This document shows positions 1 through 4,706 of a DNA stretch of 6,078 bases, piece by piece. The stretch covers positions 1-6,078 of the forward strand of contig QKII01000131.1 of the NCBI GenBank assembly GCA_003249625.1. The letters run 5' to 3'. How positions within the stretch are numbered: position 1 is the stretch's first letter; each line of letters starts with the position of its first letter. The notes beneath the pieces are model-generated. The model had not been told where the DNA came from. It made no database searches and worked only from the letters and a program-made list of their open reading frames with translations. The translations under genes and the position numbers were made by a program. The DNA is from Propionivibrio sp. (GTDB lineage Bacteria > Pseudomonadota > Gammaproteobacteria > Burkholderiales > Rhodocyclaceae).

Positions 1-49
1 CAACGATCATGGATTTGGCTCTTCCAATCATGTCCAGCGCAGGCAACAT
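1..49 (-). CDS. Start of an unidentified downstream gene, cut by the window edge
   Basis: An ATG at 49-47 opens a frame that stays open to the window edge and encodes MLPALDMIGRAKSMIV. It begins 2 nt after the TGA of the PhnD-like gene, and such tight spacing usually means co-transcription and translational coupling. There is no convincing Shine-Dalgarno sequence, because the preceding bases are the end of the PhnD-like gene. A second in-frame ATG at 31-29 is an alternative start. Only 16 codons are visible, so no product can be named. From the context a further signalling component such as a sensor kinase is conceivable, but nothing in the visible residues shows it. Confidence 0.45.
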   Translation of the reverse strand, partial: MLPALDMIGRAKSMIV

Positions 50-51
50 TT

Positions 52-954
52 TCAGCGGGTAGTGGCGGGAGACTCGAGTACTTCGCGGATTCCTGCGTAC
101 AGGCTATCCTCAACCGGAACGAAGCGCTCGGCGTTCATCGCTGAGAGATAGTCACGTAGGCCCGTACCTGCTCCATCGCCGAGAAAAACTTCTGAGATCC
201 GGTGTTTCAGCGGGTTGCACAATTGTCCGCGATAGACCGTCGGGTCGTACGGGATAGGGCCGGATGCCCAGAGCACCCTCACATTGCTTTTGCGCAGCCT
301 TCCCGAAACATGCGCCTCTTCCAGTTGAGAGGAGGCAATGAACGCCGCGTCGACGTTACCACTAGCCAGCGCCTGAACGGAGTTGGCATGGCTGCCAGAA
401 TACGAAACGACGCCGAAGTACGTTTCCAGAACCATCCCAATACGGCCGACAAACTGCTTGCGTGGCAGCAAAGCACCCGACGTGCTCCCAGGATCAGTCA
501 ACGCCAAGCGAGCCCCCTTTAGCCTGGCGACATCTTTCAAGTCACTTTTCGTCAGAACGACCAGCAGTGACTGATAATGTGCTCCGTGGTGCTGATACAC
601 CCCCTCAATTTTCTCCGTCGTGGCGAAGGCTGTGATCTCAGGGTCGCTTTTCGACGCTTCGACGTAGGTTGCCGGACCCAGTTCGGCGACGTCAACAGCG
701 CCTCGCAGCAAACCCTCGACCACAGAACGATAGGACGTTGCGCGTACCACCTCGACGGGCCGGCCGGTGAGTTCTGTCATCCTTTTGAATAGCGACTGGC
801 GACGCTGCAGGTCGATTTCGATATCGCGCTGCGGAACCATCGAATAGCGGATGACGGCCGGATCTTCGCAGGGCTGTGCATGAGCTAGTGTCAGAGCAAC
901 CGGAGAGCCACCAAGCGTGGCAGTCACCACGAGGAATCGGAATAGGATATTCAT
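52..954 (-). CDS. PhnD-like periplasmic solute-binding protein (phosphate/phosphite/phosphonate-binding family)
   Basis: This encodes a 300-aa secreted protein of the PhnD/SsuA/transferrin-type binding fold. Residues 1-26 form a signal peptide: short N-region with Arg6, hydrophobic core, and an AHA end before Gln27. The mature part shows family marks: RATSYRSVVEGLLRG near 70-85, GPATYVEA near 92-99, YQSLLVVL near 126-133, and the anion-binding loop DPGSTSG near 152-158, whose Ser/Thr residues coordinate the oxyanion in known PhnD proteins. The ATG at 954 is chosen over upstream in-frame starts because it begins the signal peptide directly and overlaps the TGA of the GGDEF-EAL gene (ATGA, 954-951). 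That overlap implies coupled translation. No ABC permease or ATPase gene is visible, so a sensory role is more likely than transport. Ligand specificity cannot be read from sequence. Confidence is high for the family and low for the ligand. Confidence 0.88.
   Translation of the reverse strand: MNILFRFLVVTATLGGSPVALTLAHAQPCEDPAVIRYSMVPQRDIEIDLQRRQSLFKRMTELTGRPVEVVRATSYRSVVEGLLRGAVDVAELGPATYVEASKSDPEITAFATTEKIEGVYQHHGAHYQSLLVVLTKSDLKDVARLKGARLALTDPGSTSGALLPRKQFVGRIGMVLETYFGVVSYSGSHANSVQALASGNVDAAFIASSQLEEAHVSGRLRKSNVRVLWASGPIPYDPTVYRGQLCNPLKHRISEVFLGDGAGTGLRDYLSAMNAERFVPVEDSLYAGIREVLESPATTR
951..954 (-). promoter_or_regulatory. ATGA stop-start overlap coupling the GGDEF-EAL and PhnD-like genes
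   Basis: Read on the minus strand, the bases ATGA hold the start codon of the binding-protein gene (954-952) and the stop codon of the GGDEF-EAL gene (953-951). Four-base overlaps of this type are a common sign of translational coupling and of a fixed functional partnership. Confidence 0.85.
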
Positions 955-3290
955 CGTCGGCTTGCTACAGGAAAGTCGGGTTGCAGAATTCCGCGCACGA
1001 GCAATTGGCTCGCCTCCTCCGGCGGACATGCCGCAGCGAACAGGTACCCCTGCGCCTGATCGCAACGCGCAGCCTTGAGGTGAGCGAGTTGCTCGGGCGT
1101 CTCGACGCCTTCGGCAATCGTTTCCAGATGCAAGTTATGCGCAAGGGAAATGGTGGTGCTGACGATGGCCGCGTCGGTAAGATCGTTGCGGATTTTTTTC
1201 ACGAATGAACGATCAATCTTCAACTGACGGGCCGGCAGGTTGCGCAGCTGACTGAATCCCGAGTAGCCGACACCGAAATCGTCAATGGCGATGCCGATGC
1301 CGAGTGCGGCCAGTCCGTTCAATGTTTCCACGAAGCAGCCCTCCGTTTCGACCACGCCGGTTTCGGTAACTTCCATCTCGATCAGGGCCGGCGGGATGTC
1401 CCACTCGGTGAGAATCTTTTCGACGCGCCCGAAAAAACCTTGTGCACTGATCTGTCGAGGCGAAACGTTGACCGCGACCGGGACGATTGGCAACCCCGAA
1501 TCAAGCCATTCGCGCTGCTGCCGGCACACTTCGCGCAGAACGTACTCACCAAGTTCGATGATGGCTCCACAATTTTCGGCGACGGCTATAAAATCTGCCG
1601 GCGACACACAGCCCATCTGCGCGTGCTCCCAGCGCGCCAGTGCCTCCAGACCGGTGATGCGGAAGTCGGCCAACGACACTTTCGGCTGGTAATGCACCCG
1701 GATATCCCCGCGTTCGATAGCGATCGGCAGCGCCGCCTCGATCTGATTGCTTAATTCGTACCGCCGATTGAGTGCCGGATCGGCAAACGCGTAGTTCGCT
1801 CGCCCCCGTTCTTTGGCGTGATACATCGCCATGTCGGCTTGACGAATCAGCGCATCGATTTCGTCTGCATCGTCAGGGTAGAAGGCGATACCGATGCTAG
1901 GCGTCACCCGCAATTCTGTCTCGGGAACAATTCCCGCGTACGGCTGGCTCAGAACCTCGGTGAATTTCGCGGCGATCACCGATACATCATGATTGTTGCG
2001 CAAGTCGCTGATCAGGGCGACGAATTCGTCGCCACCGAACCGCGACACGACATCGGTCTGGCGCAAACAGCGGAGCAAGCGACCGGCCACCTCTGTCAGC
2101 AATTGGTCGCCAGCCTTGTGGCCGAACGTATCGTTGATCGGCTTAAAGCGGTCGAGATCGATGAACAGAAGGGCGAACCCGCCGTGCAGGCGTTTCGCAC
2201 GGCCGACGTGGCGCCGGGCAAGGTCGGCGAAGAACATGCGGTTGGGCAGACCGGTAAGTTTATCGTGGGTCGCCATGATGTAAGCCGCTTCCTTTTCCTT
2301 GCCGATCTGCTTGATCAACTGCTCGTTGTTCGACAGGGCCTCCTTCAGGTTCCGGATCAGCTTGCGCCGCCGACCCGCCGCCGCGCCCCACAGCGCCATC
2401 AGGACCAGCATCGTCAGTGTCAGCAGCAGGGCGGAGCCCATGTAGGAACTCTGCCGTGCGTGATTTTCCATGAGGACCTGATTGCGAGGTCGACTCACTA
2501 CTACCGAAAGTCCGGTCATTGGTACTGTCCGGAAAGCGACGAGCAGGCCGTCGTCTTCCCTGAAATCCTCTTCCTTCGCCGACAGTTTCTGCAACGGGAG
2601 TCGAGCCGGGAGTTGAGGCGAAACGGATTCGAGCCCCCCCTCGCGCAACTGAAGCACTCCCCTACCCTCCGCGGAAAACAGGGAGATTTCCCCGCCGCGG
2701 CCGAGAACGATGTTGCCGAAAAACTGCTGGAACATTCCTTTGTCGATCAAGACAGCAATAAATTCGGGTGGCGAATTACGGGCCGAGGACGCCCGATAGA
2801 ACACTGGGAGAATCCAGCCCTGTGACTTTTCGTCATCGGGCGCTGCGCCAACGGCAATCCGCTCTGAAAAATCGCCTTTGACACTTGCCGCGAAACCCAT
2901 CGCTGCCTGCTGCAACCATGGCTCGGGCAGTTTCCCGATCGACATCACCAGACGCCCGTCGGCATCGAACTGCATCAGGCGCAGGAAGGCGCCGTTGCTT
3001 CCCAATGCCGCGTTCACCACGGCACGTGCCGTCTCCGGTTGCGGACAAGTTGCCAGGATGCTGTTGAACAGCCGGATCCACGCGACCAACTGCTCGGTAT
3101 GATTAACAACCGTCTGTGCGACGTTTGCCTGGATCACCTCTGCAGCACGCACTGCTCGGACATCGTCGTCGCCAGCACGGCGGATGACGACGATCCAGAA
3201 TGCGGCCAGCAGCGCAACAATCAGCACCGGCGGCCACCAGTCGGTATATCTGAAAAGCGTTCCGCGATTGGCGACGTAATCTGTGGTCAT
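951..3290 (-). CDS. Membrane GGDEF-EAL cyclic-di-GMP turnover protein with periplasmic sensor domain
   Basis: This encodes a 779-aa inner-membrane protein. It has transmembrane segments at about 20-37 and 284-305 and a periplasmic region of about 245 residues between them that resembles a double-PAS/Cache (PDC) sensor by pattern. A charged helical linker at about 306-337 follows. The GGDEF domain (about 340-505) has DKLTGLPNR, IDLDRFK (metal Asp378) and an intact GGDEF at 419-423. RQTD at 410-413, five residues before it, fits the RxxD product-inhibition site. The EAL domain (about 515-765) keeps Glu549 in EALARW, Asn608, Glu640, Asp670-Asp671 in DDFGVGYSG, Lys691, Glu727 and Gln747. Both diguanylate cyclase and phosphodiesterase activity are therefore possible, and which dominates cannot be told. 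The ATG at 3290 is preferred; a GTG at 3338 would add 16 non-membrane residues, and neither has a clear ribosome binding site. The stop overlaps the PhnD-like start. Confidence 0.95.
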   Translation of the reverse strand: MTTDYVANRGTLFRYTDWWPPVLIVALLAAFWIVVIRRAGDDDVRAVRAAEVIQANVAQTVVNHTEQLVAWIRLFNSILATCPQPETARAVVNAALGSNGAFLRLMQFDADGRLVMSIGKLPEPWLQQAAMGFAASVKGDFSERIAVGAAPDDEKSQGWILPVFYRASSARNSPPEFIAVLIDKGMFQQFFGNIVLGRGGEISLFSAEGRGVLQLREGGLESVSPQLPARLPLQKLSAKEEDFREDDGLLVAFRTVPMTGLSVVVSRPRNQVLMENHARQSSYMGSALLLTLTMLVLMALWGAAAGRRRKLIRNLKEALSNNEQLIKQIGKEKEAAYIMATHDKLTGLPNRMFFADLARRHVGRAKRLHGGFALLFIDLDRFKPINDTFGHKAGDQLLTEVAGRLLRCLRQTDVVSRFGGDEFVALISDLRNNHDVSVIAAKFTEVLSQPYAGIVPETELRVTPSIGIAFYPDDADEIDALIRQADMAMYHAKERGRANYAFADPALNRRYELSNQIEAALPIAIERGDIRVHYQPKVSLADFRITGLEALARWEHAQMGCVSPADFIAVAENCGAIIELGEYVLREVCRQQREWLDSGLPIVPVAVNVSPRQISAQGFFGRVEKILTEWDIPPALIEMEVTETGVVETEGCFVETLNGLAALGIGIAIDDFGVGYSGFSQLRNLPARQLKIDRSFVKKIRNDLTDAAIVSTTISLAHNLHLETIAEGVETPEQLAHLKAARCDQAQGYLFAAACPPEEASQLLVRGILQPDFPVASRR

Positions 3291-3366
3291 AGGACGGTCA
3301 GGTGAAGAACATGGCGCGAGCGGTGCTGAACGGAGCACGAATCACGTACCAGATTGCCTGCCGAAA

Positions 3367-3395
3367 GTTACATTTTCATTGCAAAACCGTTTCAA
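3367..3395 (-). promoter_or_regulatory. Candidate sigma-70 promoter for the GGDEF-EAL/PhnD-like unit
   Basis: On the minus strand, TTGAAA (3395-3390) and TGTAAC (3372-3367) are separated by exactly 17 bases. The first matches the -35 consensus at 4 of 6 positions and the second matches the -10 consensus at 4 of 6. Transcription would start near 3360 and give a leader of about 70 nt before the ATG at 3290. The match is suggestive only. Confidence 0.4.
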
Positions 3396-3398
3396 CGG
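3383..3398 (-). terminator. Weak hairpin plus T-tract after the 62-aa gene
   Basis: About ten bases after the TAG of the 62-aa gene, the minus strand holds CCGT-TGAA-ACGG followed by TTTT. The stem is only 4 bp with a tetraloop, so termination would be inefficient at best. It overlaps the -35 box of the candidate promoter, and the two readings cannot be separated by eye. It may mark the border between the HAD/small-protein unit and the GGDEF-EAL unit. Confidence 0.2.
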
Positions 3399-3407
3399 AG
3401 GTCACGG

Positions 3408-3596
3408 CTAGTGCACAGTTTTCCCGGCCTCCAGTTCCCACAGCAGAATCCGTTCGCTGGCAGTATTCAGGTGCTTTGGCATGCTCACGAATTCTGTATC
3501 GGCGTCAAGACAGATGGCATGAATTTCACGCGCTTCCGCCTCGCTGATGACCATTTCCTTGACCGCCTGTTTCATCCACCCGGGAAGCTCAACCAT
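3408..3596 (-). CDS. Small acidic hypothetical protein, 62 aa
   Basis: I do not recognise the family. The 62-residue product begins MVELPGWMKQ and ends LEAGKTVH. It has no signal peptide and no membrane segment. It carries about eleven acidic against six Lys/Arg residues, and most of it could be helical (ISEAEAREIHAI, TASERILLWELEA). There are two adjacent ATG codons at 3599 and 3596. A GAGGA ribosome binding site sits 4 nt before the first and 7 nt before the second, so the second is preferred. It follows the 38-aa gene by about 33 nt on the same strand and is probably co-transcribed with it. The good ribosome binding site and the tandem small-gene arrangement are the main evidence that it is real. 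A cytoplasmic partner or regulator role is possible but unsupported. Confidence 0.6.
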   Translation of the reverse strand: MVELPGWMKQAVKEMVISEAEAREIHAICLDADTEFVSMPKHLNTASERILLWELEAGKTVH

Positions 3597-3629
3597 CATC
3601 GTGTTCCTCGCGACAGGTTGATCATTTCG

Positions 3630-3746
3630 TCAGAGGTCGTCGGGCAGCCAGGGAATGGCCCACTCACCGAAGAAGTATTCGCCGTACGCTGTCCCGAAGA
3701 CGCCTTCCATCAGCCGTGCCACCATTTTCTGAATGATCCTGGCCAT
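3630..3746 (-). CDS. Very small hypothetical protein, 38 aa
   Basis: I do not recognise the family. The 38-residue product starts MARIIQKMVARLMEGVF, a likely amphipathic helix with Arg3, Lys7, Arg11 and Glu14 on one face. It continues into an aromatic, Gly-rich tail with three Tyr/Phe-rich turns and two Trp, ending PWLPDDL. The ATG at 3746 is preferred over a GTG at 3818 because AGAGGA lies 9 nt before it. The gene lies 102 nt after the HAD stop and about 33 nt before the 62-aa gene, all on one strand. The helix suggests membrane-surface or protein binding, but that is inference. It is short enough that conservation in relatives would be needed to call it real with confidence. Confidence 0.5.
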   Translation of the reverse strand: MARIIQKMVARLMEGVFGTAYGEYFFGEWAIPWLPDDL

Positions 3747-3848
3747 GATTCTGAATCCTCTCGTTGCAATTTCCGGTTTCCGTGACCTTACGCGTACTAG
3801 GTTAAGGAAATGTTGCACACGCTTTCACCCATGCATCTGCCCGATGTC
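3747..3848 (-). other. Spacer between the HAD gene and the small-gene pair
   Basis: This 102-nt non-coding stretch holds the AGAGGA ribosome binding site of the 38-aa gene near its downstream end. It also contains an imperfect inverted repeat, CCTTA/TAAGG, with a 12-nt loop near 3786-3807. I see no convincing promoter or terminator, so read-through from the HAD gene is the simplest assumption. Confidence 0.35.
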
Positions 3849-4541
3849 TCAGGCAAGCAGACCCAGAGCATGGAGCAAGCGGTCTGAAAATTCCGACGGC
3901 GAGCTCGAAATAACCTCGCGCGGCACACCGAAACTCTGTATTAGCCGCTCCCTGTCCTCAAAACCGTAAGCGACGATGAACGGGTACAAGCCGGCTCCGA
4001 TCGCCGCCGTGTAGTCGCCGTATTCATCGCCACAGGCATAGGCTCGCGCAGGATTGATGCCGAAAATCTCGCGCGCACGTTTCATCTCGCCGGTTTTCTC
4101 CTCCCCTAGAGGCAGACAGGCAAAGTAGTCGAACCGTCCGAGATCGATGTCGTGACGCGCGAACAGATGTTTCAAGGTGATTTCCGGCTCGACAGTGATG
4201 TTGCGGGTTACCAGGGCGACGCGGACGTCGGGGCAGGTAAGCAGCCTGTGCAACAACGATTCGATGCCCGGATACAGGATCGCCTCGTTCCGGTAGAAAT
4301 CCGTCAGTGTCGCCAGAATCTGCTTGCGCCGTTGCTTGCCGAACTGCCGGCGCAGGTTGTTCGGAAATTCGCGCAGCCCGCCAAGATATTTCAGGAGTTT
4401 GCGCCGCTTCTGAAAGCGCTCAAGATCACCGATCGCCATACCGTGCGAAAGAAAAGTCTGTTCGATGGCATGAAACGCGTCGATGAGCGTGCCATCGGCA
4501 TCAAAGATGACCAGTCGATCGGAACCGGAATACATGACCAT
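3849..4541 (-). CDS. HAD-superfamily hydrolase, phosphoglycolate-phosphatase-like
   Basis: This encodes a 230-aa cytoplasmic enzyme with all four haloacid dehalogenase motifs. Motif I is FDADGTLID with nucleophile Asp14 and acid/base Asp16. Motif II is Thr112 in LVTRN. Motif III is probably Lys149 in EEKTG, and motif IV is GDEYGD with Asp172 and Asp176. Asp at the +2 position of motif I fits a phosphatase. The helical cap inserted after motif I (about 28-90) carries an unusually basic stretch at about 45-73 with some thirteen Lys/Arg residues, which could favour a polyanionic substrate. The start is uncertain: GTG 4547, ATG 4541 and ATG 4535 are all in frame and none has a clear ribosome binding site. 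It is divergent from ppk1 and heads the minus-strand gene row. The substrate is unknown, and phosphoglycolate is only the family default. Confidence 0.85.
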   Translation of the reverse strand: MVMYSGSDRLVIFDADGTLIDAFHAIEQTFLSHGMAIGDLERFQKRRKLLKYLGGLREFPNNLRRQFGKQRRKQILATLTDFYRNEAILYPGIESLLHRLLTCPDVRVALVTRNITVEPEITLKHLFARHDIDLGRFDYFACLPLGEEKTGEMKRAREIFGINPARAYACGDEYGDYTAAIGAGLYPFIVAYGFEDRERLIQSFGVPREVISSSPSEFSDRLLHALGLLA

Positions 4542-4702
4542 TGGCACACGGTATGTAAATCATGTGACAAAGTGATTACTGCGCGACTGCTCAAATTCCG
4601 TGCAGCCTGGTTCTTTACATGCGAAGCCATGCTCAGGCGATAAACAAAAGCGCACGTAATGGCGGATAATCGTCAGCATTCAACATTTCCGATCCGACTC
4701 CC
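4542..4702. promoter_or_regulatory. Divergent intergenic region between the HAD gene and ppk1
   Basis: These roughly 160 bases must hold the promoter for ppk1 and probably one for the HAD gene. For ppk1 the best pair I see is TTTACA (4614-4619, 5 of 6 to the -35 consensus) and GATAAA (4639-4644, 4 of 6), but the 19-nt spacer is long. For the HAD direction I find no good pair. A near-dyad of GTA-A-ATCA and TGATTAC arms lies at 4556-4579. Confidence 0.4.
4553..4570 (-). promoter_or_regulatory. Weak Pho-box-like direct repeat upstream of the HAD gene
   Basis: On the minus strand, TTGTCAC-ATGA-TTTACAT has the spacing of a PhoB half-site pair (7-4-7). The first half agrees with CTGTCAT/C at most positions, but the second at only about three of seven. 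The position beside ppk1 makes it worth noting. By sequence alone it is a poor match. Confidence 0.15.
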
Positions 4703-4706
4703 ATGA
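4659..4706 (+). CDS. Possible 15-codon leader ORF overlapping the ppk1 start
   Basis: An ATG at 4659 reads MADNRQHSTFPIRLP and stops at TGA 4704-4706, which overlaps the ppk1 ATG (4703-4705) as ATGA. No strong ribosome binding site precedes it. It could be a leader peptide that feeds ribosomes to ppk1, whose own start lacks a Shine-Dalgarno sequence, or it could be chance. Confidence 0.25.
   Translation: MADNRQHSTFPIRLP

Noticed and set aside
955..1065. Upstream extension of the PhnD-like frame
   Set aside because: It lies within the end of the GGDEF-EAL gene and would bury the signal peptide behind 37 unrelated residues.
876..1208. Plus-strand open frame spanning the GGDEF-EAL/PhnD-like junction
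   Set aside because: It lies antisense to two clear genes and has no family motif in its translation.
1818..2825. Long plus-strand open frame of 335 codons
   Set aside because: It is antisense to the well-supported GGDEF-EAL gene. Its translation shows no recognisable domain, and long antisense frames are expected opposite GC-rich genes.
3323..3338. Perfect 5-bp inverted repeat GTGCT/AGCAC in the GGDEF-EAL leader
   Set aside because: The stem is short, no T-tract follows on the minus strand, and it matches no riboswitch I know. It overlaps the alternative GTG start but gives no case for regulation.
3291..3338. Sixteen-residue N-terminal extension of the GGDEF-EAL protein from a GTG start
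   Set aside because: The extension is rich in Pro, Ser and Arg, is not a signal peptide, and has no ribosome binding site. The ATG at 3290 gives a normal short cytoplasmic N-terminus before the first membrane segment.
3786..3807. CCTTA/TAAGG inverted repeat as a terminator after the HAD gene
   Set aside because: It has a 5-bp stem, a 12-nt loop and no T-tract, so it is too weak to call.
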